64,000 bases of DNA, taken from NCBI GenBank assembly GCA_900299145.1, contig OMIN01000113.1:1-64000 (forward strand). Reading direction: 5' to 3'. The first letter of the stretch is position 1; each line of letters begins with the position of its first letter. Source of the DNA: Betaproteobacteria bacterium. Lineage in GTDB: Bacteria > Pseudomonadota > Gammaproteobacteria > Burkholderiales > SG8-41. Both the position numbers and the translations under genes were made by a program. Below, one piece after another: positions 51,192 to 58,893 of the stretch. The notes beneath the pieces were generated by a model, which ran no database searches, was not told the origin of the DNA, and saw nothing but the letters and a program-made list of their open reading frames with translations.

Positions 51192-51995
51192 CTAATCCTC
51201 GCCGCCCAGATATTCGATGCCCAATACGTATTCCATCAAACGCCAGCCCGCAGTAGTTCGCGCAAAGCAGGCGCGATATTCGACGGCGCTGCGAATGTGT
51301 TCAGCAGGCACAAAACCATCGCGCGCGGCGGCGGCGCCCGCGTAACGCACTTTCACCCAGCGTTGCTGGGATTGGGTGTCCTTGTCGGCCACCTCCCAAT
51401 CGCGCACGCCAATGATGTCGTAGCTCAGATTGCCCAGCGTGCCGGCCATATGCGATGGCCCGTCTTTGACCAACGCGTCCTTGACAGTGATCGCGCCGCT
51501 ATCGTACGGATCGACATCGTCAAGGGGCCATTTTATTGGCACGTAGGGCGCGCACAGGAGGCGCACGCTTTTCTTCGGCTGATACCACGCGCTGCCCATT
51601 TGCAGGGCGGCGGATAAATCCTGCAGCAGGCGCTTGTCGGTGCCCTCGAGGTCCCACAGTTTGCGAAAGGCCGCGATCCCGCGCGGCGCTTCCAGCGGAT
51701 TCAACACGTTGCCATCGATAATCCCCGCCAGCGCGCGGCGGTCTTCCCGCCGCAGGACCTCCAGCAGCCAGCCGCGAAACTGCACCCAGGTGGCGTCGCC
51801 ACCGCCCTCATCCACCGGCAGCATCTTGCGTTGCATGGGCTTGGCGGCAGGCTTGGCCGCAGGCGCGGGCGCTGCGGCGGGGGCCTGTGCCACGGGTGTT
51901 TGTGCGTGCGCGGGTATCAGCCATATCGCTGCGCCGATACAGGAAAAAAACCAGAAAGCAGTGCGTGCAAACATGCGGTTACCAAGGTTGAGCAA
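51192..51995 (-). CDS. Periplasmic protein of unknown function
   Basis: 267 residues (or 260 from ATG 51974). A signal peptide (FARTAFWFFSCIGAAIWLI, cleavage near AHAQ) is followed by an Ala/Pro-rich linker (about 33-55). The mature domain contains LCAPYVPIKWP and WEVADKDTQSQQRWVKVRY, strand-rich and possibly SH3-like. Not recognised. It is 46 bases upstream of the PilZ gene in the same direction, so they may be co-transcribed. The 154-base gap on its other side is shared with the divergent biotin-carrier gene. Confidence 0.8.
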   Translation of the reverse strand: MLNLGNRMFARTAFWFFSCIGAAIWLIPAHAQTPVAQAPAAAPAPAAKPAAKPMQRKMLPVDEGGGDATWVQFRGWLLEVLRREDRRALAGIIDGNVLNPLEAPRGIAAFRKLWDLEGTDKRLLQDLSAALQMGSAWYQPKKSVRLLCAPYVPIKWPLDDVDPYDSGAITVKDALVKDGPSHMAGTLGNLSYDIIGVRDWEVADKDTQSQQRWVKVRYAGAAAARDGFVPAEHIRSAVEYRACFARTTAGWRLMEYVLGIEYLGGED

Positions 51996-52149
51996 GGTTA
52001 GAGCGAGGCGTCAATGGTAAGCGCAGCATCGGTGGCTTACAACAGGTGCGAACAGGGGATAATGGCGGGGCATGCTATAATTTTTGCCAAAAATCGCACA
52101 CAAATCACATACAGACGGCAGGCCTCTGCCGGCAAACGACGGGGACATC

Positions 52150-52371
52150 ATGGCGCGCATCGAAGTCAAATCCGAGATTACCGGGACGGTATGGCAGGTG
52201 AAATCCAAAGCCGGCGACACGGTGGAATCGGGCGACACGCTGATCGTGATCGAGTCGATGAAAATGGAAATTCCCGTCATCACCGAAGACGGCGGCGTGG
52301 TCAAAGAAATCCTCGTCAAGGAAAAAGACCCGGTGGCCGAGGGGCAAGTGGTGGCGGTGCTGGAGGGGTAA
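52150..52371 (+). CDS. Biotin carboxyl carrier protein (single-domain biotinyl protein)
   Basis: 73 residues from ATG 52150 (MARIEVKSEI). It is one biotinyl/lipoyl domain with ESMKMEIP, whose Lys38 carries biotin. It would shuttle carboxybiotin between the biotin carboxylase (57389-58735) and the carboxyltransferase (55749-57284). The usual N-terminal linker of AccB is absent, as in single-domain carriers of acyl-CoA carboxylases. An earlier in-frame ATG at 52084 gives an unlikely extension. Confidence 0.92.
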   Translation: MARIEVKSEITGTVWQVKSKAGDTVESGDTLIVIESMKMEIPVITEDGGVVKEILVKEKDPVAEGQVVAVLEG

Positions 52372-52389
52372 TCACTAGTGAACCGTAAT

Positions 52390-52444
52390 CAGTGAACAGG
52401 GGTTTGTAGCTTGCCAAGAAGGATTTACTGTTCACCGTTCACTG
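52390..52444. repeat. GTGAAC-type inverted repeat (copy 1)
   Basis: GTGAACAG (52392-52399) pairs with CTGTTCAC (52428-52435), and CAGTGAAC with GTTCACTG (52437-52444). It lies just after the biotin carrier gene and is related to the repeats at 53769 and 57288. Confidence 0.6.
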
Positions 52445-52477
52445 TTAACTTCTTCACTTCCAACCAGCCCGGGCCTA

Positions 52478-52500
52478 TAAGTATCTGATTTAATTAAATA
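52478..52500 (+). repeat. Dispersed AT-rich motif, copy upstream of the sulfite-oxidase-family gene
   Basis: Reads TAAGTATCTGATTTAATTA; two mismatches to TAAGTATYTGTTTTTATTG. It is sense, 22 bases before the start codon of the next gene. Confidence 0.7.
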
Positions 52501-52521
52501 ATTAATCGAGGAGTAACGCTC

Positions 52522-53766
52522 ATGGCACGTCCTGAAATTGAAGGCGATTGGGTCATGGGCTGGCCCGACCGCAAGCGCGCGGGCATCAGCGCGGGCAAGG
52601 ATGCGCAGGGGCGCATTATCAACGGCCGCTCGCCGGTGACGCAGCTGGAAGGCTTGCTGACGCCGACCGACGCCTACTACATCGTCAATCAACTGGAAGT
52701 GCCGGAGCCGATGCATCCCGACGACTGGGTGTTGCAGATCGGCGGGCTGGTGGAAAAGCCGTTTGAAATGTCGTTGAAGGACTTGATGAAGTTGCCCGGC
52801 CGTACGGTGCGTGCGGTGACTGAATGCGCGGGTAACGACGCGGGGTTTTTCGATTATCAGACGCGCAAGGCCAAGAAGCCCTCGCGCATCAATCAGCAGG
52901 ACATGCAGGCGCGTGCCGCCATGCGCGAAACCAACGCGGTGCCGAGCAGCGAAGCCATCAGCAACGAATCGACGACGACATGCGCGGTGAGCGCAGGCGA
53001 ATTCACCGGCGTGCCTCTGGCGGAAGTGCTGAAAAAAGCGGGGCTGAAAAGCAATGCGGTGTCGGTACGCTTTCAGGGGTTTGATCGGGGTCAGCCGGAT
53101 CTGGCCGTGCAGTACCGCTCGGTGGGCCGCTCGGATTTCAAACTGGTTGATCCCGGCGTGATCAATTACGAAAAAGGCATGCCGCTCGCCAAGGCCCTGC
53201 ATCCGGACACGCTGCTGGCTTGGTCAATGAATGGCGAATGGTTGACGCACATCCACGGCGCGCCGGTGCGCGTGGTGACGCCGGGCTGGAGCGGCAACTG
53301 GTGGGTGAAATGGCTTGAGCAGATCGAAGTGCTCGACCACATTCCGCAGTGCTATTACCAGCACCACTATTTCACCTATGGCGAAGGCCCCGACGACCCG
53401 AAGAAGGAAATGATCACCGCGATGGGTGTACGCTGCATCATCCTCAATCCGCTGGATGAAGACTCACCGCTCGAACGCGGCAGTCACAAAGTGCAGGGGC
53501 GCGCGTGGAGCGGCATGGGCATGATCAAGCGCGTCGAAGTCAGCGTGGATGGCGGCAAGACCTGGCACGACGCGCATCTGGAAGAGCCCGTCGAGCGCTG
53601 GCTGTGGGTGCGCTGGTCGTGGCTGTGGGAAGTGGACAAGCCCGGAGCCTATCAAATCATGGCGCGCGCCACGGACGAGACAGGGCGCGTGCAGCCGCAG
53701 ATACCGTGGAATTATCAGCGGAAGCATTTTGACGGGATTGTGCCGACGGACGTGGTTGTTTCGTAA
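52522..53766 (+). CDS. Sulfite oxidase-family molybdopterin enzyme (SoxC/SorA-like)
   Basis: 414 residues: a Moco-binding domain with RAVTECAGNDAGFF, where Cys102 ligates molybdenum, and a C-terminal Mo-co dimerisation domain (VQGRAWSGMGMIKRVEVSVDGG, WEVDKPGAYQIMARATDETG). The family oxidises sulfite or related sulfur compounds. No Tat or Sec signal peptide is visible, though relatives are usually periplasmic. The start could be wrong or the enzyme cytoplasmic. No cytochrome partner or Sox gene is nearby; it lies inside the acyl-CoA cluster. Confidence 0.88.
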   Translation: MARPEIEGDWVMGWPDRKRAGISAGKDAQGRIINGRSPVTQLEGLLTPTDAYYIVNQLEVPEPMHPDDWVLQIGGLVEKPFEMSLKDLMKLPGRTVRAVTECAGNDAGFFDYQTRKAKKPSRINQQDMQARAAMRETNAVPSSEAISNESTTTCAVSAGEFTGVPLAEVLKKAGLKSNAVSVRFQGFDRGQPDLAVQYRSVGRSDFKLVDPGVINYEKGMPLAKALHPDTLLAWSMNGEWLTHIHGAPVRVVTPGWSGNWWVKWLEQIEVLDHIPQCYYQHHYFTYGEGPDDPKKEMITAMGVRCIILNPLDEDSPLERGSHKVQGRAWSGMGMIKRVEVSVDGGKTWHDAHLEEPVERWLWVRWSWLWEVDKPGAYQIMARATDETGRVQPQIPWNYQRKHFDGIVPTDVVVS

Positions 53767-53768
53767 AA

Positions 53769-53840
53769 CGTAAATCGTGAGATGTGAAACGTAACCCCCA
53801 TCACTAACAGCGTTTCACGATTCACCATTCACGTTTCACG
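53769..53840. repeat. GTGAAACGT-type inverted repeat (copy 2)
   Basis: GTGAAACGT (53784-53792) pairs perfectly with ACGTTTCAC (53831-53839); the right arm repeats CGTTTCAC and ATTCAC units. It fills the gap before etfB and ends 7 bases from its start codon, leaving no room for a normal ribosome site. Confidence 0.65.
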
Positions 53841-53846
53841 TCGCAA

Positions 53847-54659
53847 ATGCATATCGCCGTCTGCATCAAATACATCCCCGACCCTGAAGCCGCCTTCAGC
53901 CAGTTCAGCATTGACGAGCAGGCGAAGAAGGTGGTTCCCGCGCCGGGCTTGAGGCACGTTGTAAGCCCTTTCGACGAACAGGCGATTGAGGCGGCGTTGC
54001 GAGTACGTGAGCAGCACGCGGGCGCGCGCATCACAGTCATCACGCTGGGCAACGAAGCCTCGCGCAACGCGTTAAAGCATGGGCTGGCAATGGGCGCGGA
54101 CGATGGCGTCTTGCTGATGGATCCGGCATTCGATGACGGAGATGGTTACACCACAACGCTTGCGTTGTCGGCGGCGATCCGCAAGCTCGCCACGGTTGAT
54201 CTGGTGCTGACCGGGCGGCAGGCCGCGGATGGTGACGCGGGCATCGTCGGCGCGGGCATCGGCGAAGAGCTAAACTTGCCGGTGCTGACATTTGCCAAAG
54301 CGGTCGTAATGGAAGGCGCCGCTGCGTCCGTCGTTCGGGTTGAGCGCGTGCTGGATGACGGTACTGAAATTGTCGAGGCCGATTTGCCCGCGCTGGTCAC
54401 GGTGTCGAATGAACTCGGCGCACCGCGCGCGCCGAGCCTGCGCGAAACCATGCGCGCCGCGCGCAAGCCCATGGTGGTGTGGAAGGCCGCTGATTTGGAA
54501 TTGGATGTGGCCACGCTGGGTGCGGCCGGTGCGCGCACGGCGCGTGAGCGAATATTCGTGCCGTCGAAAGCGGTGCAGTGCGAATTTATCGAAGCGGCCA
54601 CGCCGGAAGAACAAGGCGCGCGGCTGGCGGCGCGCTTGCGCGAGGCGAAAGTGCTATGA
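53847..54659 (+). CDS. etfB: Electron transfer flavoprotein subunit beta
   Basis: AMP-binding subunit of ETF, which carries electrons from acyl-CoA dehydrogenases to the quinone pool. 270 residues: MHIAVCIKYIPDPEA at the start, DEQAIEAALRVREQ, TGRQAADGDAGIVGAGIGEEL and the conserved LPALVTVSNELGAPR. It overlaps etfA as ATGA. The start at 53847 is preceded by a repeat rather than a recognisable Shine-Dalgarno sequence. Confidence 0.94.
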   Translation: MHIAVCIKYIPDPEAAFSQFSIDEQAKKVVPAPGLRHVVSPFDEQAIEAALRVREQHAGARITVITLGNEASRNALKHGLAMGADDGVLLMDPAFDDGDGYTTTLALSAAIRKLATVDLVLTGRQAADGDAGIVGAGIGEELNLPVLTFAKAVVMEGAAASVVRVERVLDDGTEIVEADLPALVTVSNELGAPRAPSLRETMRAARKPMVVWKAADLELDVATLGAAGARTARERIFVPSKAVQCEFIEAATPEEQGARLAARLREAKVL

Positions 54660-55621
54660 GTGTGCTGATCGCAATCGAGTTGACTGGCGAAAAGCCGTCG
54701 AATGCGAGCCTCGAACTTCTGGCGTTGGCGCGCACGCTTGCCAACGGCAACCCCGTGGTCGCGCTTTCGCTCGGCGCGGATGTGGGGCTCACCGAAACGC
54801 TCATCGCACGCGGCGCAGACAAAGTCGTGCTCGGTGCGCGCGAAACCTTTACTGACATCAACAGCGATGTGTGGGCCACCTGCGCCACCGATGCTGCCCG
54901 CAAGCATGGGGCGACGCTGGTGCTGGCGCCGCACACGCCGTTCGGCGCGGATATCGCGCCAAGGCTCGCGTTTCGCCTGAACGCTGCGTGCGCGACGGGT
55001 TGCGTCAGCATCGACCGGCAAGATGGCGCGTTGCTTTGCACGCGTGCGGCACACGGCGGCAATGTGCGTGAGGTGTTGCGAATGAAAGCCCGCGTCACCG
55101 TGGCCACGCTTCGTGCGGGCGTATACGACGCGCTGCCTGCCGACACTACACGCAAGGGCGAGGGCATCATCCTCACTGAGCCGCCCCCCTCGCGCATCCG
55201 CGTGCTCGAACGTAAACGTGATGCGGCTGAAGGCGTGCGTCTTGAAGACGCCAAAGTCATCGTCGCCGGCGGCCGTGGCCTCGGCGGTGCGGAAGGGTTC
55301 AAAGTACTGGAGCCGCTGGCGCATGCCTTGGGCGGCGTGGTGGGCGCGAGCCGTGTGCCGTGTGATCTGAACTGGTGTTCACACGCGATGCAAATCGGCT
55401 TGACCGGGAAAACCGTGACGCCGGAGCTCTATATCGCCGTCGGCATTTCCGGCGCGAGCCATCATCTCGCGGGCTGCGGCAATGCGAAGACCATCATCGC
55501 CATCAACACCGACAAGGACGCGGCGATTTTTCGTGAAGCGCGGTTTGGCGTAACCGGAGATTTTGCTAAAGTGGTACCGGCATTGACAGCGGCTATAAGG
55601 GCTTTACCGAAGGATTTGTAA
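54656..55621 (+). CDS. etfA: Electron transfer flavoprotein subunit alpha
   Basis: FAD-binding subunit of ETF. 321 residues from ATG 54656 (MSVLIAIELTGEKPSN). The C-terminal FAD domain has VIVAGGRGLGG, GASRVPCDLNW, QIGLTGKTVTPELYIAVGIS and the GASHHLAGC and INTDKDAAIF motifs. It forms the heterodimer with EtfB and should serve an acyl-CoA dehydrogenase, although none is encoded in the window. Its stop codon TAA is part of a copy of the AT-rich motif. Confidence 0.95.
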   Translation: MSVLIAIELTGEKPSNASLELLALARTLANGNPVVALSLGADVGLTETLIARGADKVVLGARETFTDINSDVWATCATDAARKHGATLVLAPHTPFGADIAPRLAFRLNAACATGCVSIDRQDGALLCTRAAHGGNVREVLRMKARVTVATLRAGVYDALPADTTRKGEGIILTEPPPSRIRVLERKRDAAEGVRLEDAKVIVAGGRGLGGAEGFKVLEPLAHALGGVVGASRVPCDLNWCSHAMQIGLTGKTVTPELYIAVGISGASHHLAGCGNAKTIIAINTDKDAAIFREARFGVTGDFAKVVPALTAAIRALPKDL

Positions 55622-55644
55622 GCATCTGTTTTAAAACAATTTTT
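55618..55644 (+). repeat. Dispersed AT-rich motif, copy on the etfA stop codon
   Basis: Reads GTAAGCATCTGTTTTAAAAC then a T-run; the first 15 bases match the consensus but for one G-to-GC-type change (TAAGCAT). Its TAA is the etfA stop. Confidence 0.65.
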
Positions 55645-55748
55645 ACTCGGGCTAGCGCAGATTTTCGCAGACAAAATCGCGGTTGATTTAATCTGCGTTC
55701 AACTGCGTAATTCCGCGTTCAGGTTTTGAATTTGTTCTGGAGATTCAC

Positions 55749-57284
55749 ATGGCATCAGAAGCACTACTCGCCGAATACGAAGCCCGCCGCGCCAAGGCGC
55801 TCGCCGGCGGCGGCGCCGACAAATACGCGCGGCGCAGCGCGAAAGGAATCCTTAATGCGCGCGAGCGCATCGCCAAACTAGTGGATACGGAATCGTTCAT
55901 CGAATCCGGTTTGTTCGGCACTTCTGCGGTCGAGCCGCATCTGGCGGATGAAACGCAGACTGACGGCAAGATCGCGGGCTACGCCAAAATCGGCGGGCGC
56001 GACGTGGCGATTGTGGTCAACGATTTCACCGTCAAGGGCGCATCGACTTCGTATACCAATGGCCGCAAGGTCGGCCACATGAAACGCACCGCCACCGAAC
56101 GCGGCATGCCGCTGATTGCGCTGGGCGAATCCACCGGCGCGCGCTTGCCGGACGCGATGGGCGGCTACGGCATGGGCATGTTGCTGGGCAATGACAACAC
56201 GCAGTTCCGGCGCACGCGCGAGACACCGATGGTGGCCGCGGCCTTCGGGCCATCGTTCGGTTCGTCGACGTGGATGATGTGCATCAGCGATTTCGCAGTC
56301 ATGCACAAGGGCGCGACGGTGGCAGTGTCGAGCCCCGGCCTGGTGTCGATGGCGCTGGGTGAGAAGGTCAGCGCCGATGATCTGGGCGGTTGGCGGCTGC
56401 ATTCGGATATCACCGGCCTCGTCGATCAGGCGGTCGATACCGAGGAAGAAGTGCTGGAGGCGATCAAAAAGTATTTGTCGTACATGCCGAGCCACCACAA
56501 CGAAGCCCCGCCTGATGCGCCGATTCCCGCGGGCTCGGGCGCCGACATGGACAAGGTATTCGGCCTGCTGCCTGAAAAGCGCACGCAGGTGTACGACATG
56601 AAGCGCATCATTCGTTGCGTGGTCGATAAAGACACAATGTTTGAGCTGAAGCCGCGGTTTGGCAAAAGCGCGGTAACAACGCTTGCTCGACTGGGCGGCA
56701 AAACAGTGGGCATCGTTGCCAACAACCCACTGCATCGCGGCGGCGCGCTGGATGCAGACGCCTGCCGCAAGATCGTGGATTTTCTGGTGATGTGCGATTC
56801 GTTTAACGTGCCGATTGTGTTGCTGGTCGACACGCCGGGCTTCCAGATCGGCACCGAGGCGGAGAAAGCCGGTGCGCCGGGGCGCATCATGAATTTCATG
56901 AACGCGATGACCCTGCTGACGGTGCCGCATTTGTCCGTGATCATCCGCAAGAGCTATGGCCGCGCCTACGTGTGCATGGGTGGCGGGCGGCATTCGGACG
57001 ACATCGCCGCGTGGCCCAGCGCCGAGATCAGCTTCATGAGCCCGGAGTTCGCCACCAAGATTGTGCACGGCGTAGGCTACGGCGAGCCGGGCTATGAGGA
57101 CGCTCTGAAGAAAATCGAAAAGGGCATCGACGTGTGGGGCCTCGCGTCGGTATACGCCGCGCAGGCCGTGATCCACCCGAAAGATACCCGTGATTACCTC
57201 ATACGCATGCTTGACGTGTATAAGTTGCGCATTACTAAGGGTGTCGGGCAGCATTTGATGCGGACTTGGCCGACGAGTTATTAA
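55749..57284 (+). CDS. Acyl-CoA carboxylase carboxyltransferase subunit (PccB/MCC-beta type)
   Basis: Transfers CO2 from carboxybiotin to an acyl-CoA. 511 residues with the two crotonase-like halves of the carboxyltransferase family: GILNARERIAKLVDTESF, RKVGHMKRTATERGMPLIAL, ESTGARLPDAMGGYG in the first; VGIVANNPLHRGGALDADAC, FLVMCDSFNVPIVLLVDTPG and the PGFQIGTEAEKAG loop in the second. The acyl-CoA specificity is not evident. With the single-domain carrier at 52150 and the biotin carboxylase at 57389 it makes a complete three-subunit enzyme. Confidence 0.92.
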   Translation: MASEALLAEYEARRAKALAGGGADKYARRSAKGILNARERIAKLVDTESFIESGLFGTSAVEPHLADETQTDGKIAGYAKIGGRDVAIVVNDFTVKGASTSYTNGRKVGHMKRTATERGMPLIALGESTGARLPDAMGGYGMGMLLGNDNTQFRRTRETPMVAAAFGPSFGSSTWMMCISDFAVMHKGATVAVSSPGLVSMALGEKVSADDLGGWRLHSDITGLVDQAVDTEEEVLEAIKKYLSYMPSHHNEAPPDAPIPAGSGADMDKVFGLLPEKRTQVYDMKRIIRCVVDKDTMFELKPRFGKSAVTTLARLGGKTVGIVANNPLHRGGALDADACRKIVDFLVMCDSFNVPIVLLVDTPGFQIGTEAEKAGAPGRIMNFMNAMTLLTVPHLSVIIRKSYGRAYVCMGGGRHSDDIAAWPSAEISFMSPEFATKIVHGVGYGEPGYEDALKKIEKGIDVWGLASVYAAQAVIHPKDTRDYLIRMLDVYKLRITKGVGQHLMRTWPTSY

Positions 57285-57287
57285 CTG

Positions 57288-57372
57288 CCGTGAGTCGTAA
57301 TTCGTAAAACGTTCCCTCCCCCGCGAGTGGGGGAGGGTTAGGGTGGGAACGTCTTTCACGATTCACATTTCA
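57288..57372. repeat. Composite inverted repeat (GTGA-arm plus CCCTCCCC hairpin)
   Basis: Outer arms CGTGAGTC... and ...GATTCACATTTCAC; inner ACGTTCCC (57309-57316) pairs with GGGAACGT (57345-57352). Between them lies a CCCTCCCCC/GGGGGAGGG hairpin. It combines the family seen at 52390 and 53769 with the one at 58757. Confidence 0.65.
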
Positions 57373-57388
57373 CTTTTCAAGTAACCCT

Positions 57389-58735
57389 ATGTTTAACAAA
57401 GTCATTGTCGCCAATCGCGGTGCAGTCGCTTCTCGCGTACTGCGTGCCCTGAACGAAATGGGCATCCATTCCGTCGCACTTTATTCCGAAGCCGATGCCG
57501 GCGCGCCGTACCTGGCGATGGCGAGTGAGACGTACGCCATCGGCCCCGCACCAGCGCGCGAGAGCTATCTCAATCAGGATTTGATTCTCGAGATTCTGAA
57601 AAAATCGCACGCCGATGGATTGCATCCGGGATATGGTTTTCTGTCTGAGAACGCCGCGTTCGCACAAAAAGTGGTTGATGCCGGCGCGCGCTTCATCGGC
57701 CCGTCGCCGAAATGGATCGACGCCATGGGCCACAAGACGCGCGCGCGTGAACTGGCGGCGCTGCACGGCATGCCCATGTCGCAAGGCTCCCCGGTGTTGC
57801 CGATGGACAACGAGGCCATACTCAAGGCGGCACGCGAGATCGGCTACCCGGTGCTGGTCAAGCCCGCGGGCGGCGGGGGCGGCATCGGCATGCTGCCGGC
57901 TAAGGATGAAGCGCAGTTGCTGGAAACGGTGGAGCGTTCGCGCTCGATGGCAAGCCGCGGTTTTGGCAACGCGGAAGTGTATCTGGAGCACTTGTTCGAA
58001 CGCCCGCGCCATGTGGAATTTCAGGTGCTAGGCGATCAGCACGGCAACGTCGCTCATCTGTTCGAGCGCGATTGTTCGACACAACGCCGCAACCAGAAAG
58101 TGATCGAAGAAGCGCCGGGGCCGCTGATCGCACGCGAGGACGCCGCGAAAACCGCCGAACACATCGCCGGCATCATGCGAAAGCTCGGCTACGACAACAT
58201 CGGCACGGTGGAAATGCTGCTGGGCGCCGACGGCTCGTTCAATTTTCTGGAAATGAACACGCGCCTGCAGGTCGAGCATGGCGTGACCGAGGAAGTGACC
58301 GGCGTCGATCTGGTCAAGGCACAGATACGCTCGGCGGCGGGCGAGCGGCTGGCAGACATTTTGCCAGCGAAGATTGAAGTCAAAGGCCACGCGATACAGG
58401 CGCGCGTCTATGCCGAAGACCCGAAGAATTTCTTCCCTTCGCCGGGCAAGTTGAATGTGTTTCGCCCGCCCTTGGACAAATCGGTGCGCGTGGAAACCGG
58501 CTTTGCCGAGGGCCGCGACGTAACGCCACATTATGATCCCATGATCGCCAAGGTAATCGTACACGCGGACACACGCGGCGCGGCAATTGATACACTCATT
58601 GCTGCACTTGAAGCGTTCGAGATTCAGGGCTTGAAACACAATATTCCTGCGGTGCTGACGATACTCAAATCCGAACGGTTTCGCGCCGGGCAGGTGCACA
58701 CGGGCTTGATACCGGAAGTGATGAAGAAGAAGTAA
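57389..58735 (+). CDS. Biotin carboxylase subunit of an acyl-CoA carboxylase
   Basis: ATP-dependent carboxylation of biotin on the carrier protein. 448 residues, AccC-like: N-terminal FNKVIVANRGAVASRVLRAL, ATP-grasp loop KPAGGGGGIGMLPAKDEA (about residues 158-175), FERDCSTQRRNQKVIEEAPG, EMNTRLQVEHGVTEEVTGVD and the C-terminal RVYAEDPKNFFPSPG. It has no fused biotin domain, matching the separate carrier gene at 52150. The usual IANRGEIA start is changed to VANRGAVA. Confidence 0.94.
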   Translation: MFNKVIVANRGAVASRVLRALNEMGIHSVALYSEADAGAPYLAMASETYAIGPAPARESYLNQDLILEILKKSHADGLHPGYGFLSENAAFAQKVVDAGARFIGPSPKWIDAMGHKTRARELAALHGMPMSQGSPVLPMDNEAILKAAREIGYPVLVKPAGGGGGIGMLPAKDEAQLLETVERSRSMASRGFGNAEVYLEHLFERPRHVEFQVLGDQHGNVAHLFERDCSTQRRNQKVIEEAPGPLIAREDAAKTAEHIAGIMRKLGYDNIGTVEMLLGADGSFNFLEMNTRLQVEHGVTEEVTGVDLVKAQIRSAAGERLADILPAKIEVKGHAIQARVYAEDPKNFFPSPGKLNVFRPPLDKSVRVETGFAEGRDVTPHYDPMIAKVIVHADTRGAAIDTLIAALEAFEIQGLKHNIPAVLTILKSERFRAGQVHTGLIPEVMKKK

Positions 58736-58756
58736 CGTGAGTCACAATAATCGGTT

Positions 58757-58847
58757 CCCTCCCCTTCAAGGGGAGGGCTAGGGTGGGGATAGGGTACGCG
58801 TCGAGGTGACCCCACCCCCATCCCAGCCTTCCCCCTGAAGGGGAAGG
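58757..58847. repeat. CCCTCCCC inverted repeat element
   Basis: Two hairpins, CCCTCCCC/GGGGAGGG (58757-58777) and CCTTCCCC/GGGGAAGG (58827-58847), flank a G-rich/C-rich complementary middle (AGGGTGGGGAT against CCCCACCCCCATCCC). It fills most of the 158-base gap before the FadB-like gene. It is of the same type as the inner part of 57288-57372. Confidence 0.65.
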
Positions 58848-58893
58848 AGCTTCTTTGGAGGCCCGGCCTCTACACAAGAATTAGGAGCCAATC

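Noticed and set aside
54270-55324. Long minus-strand frames over etfB/etfA
   Set aside because: Low-complexity shadows of two conserved plus-strand genes.
55878-57359. 493-codon open frame on the minus strand opposite the carboxyltransferase gene
   Set aside because: Its product is His/Arg-rich with no family likeness, and it mirrors a strongly conserved plus-strand gene; a composition effect of GC-rich sequence.
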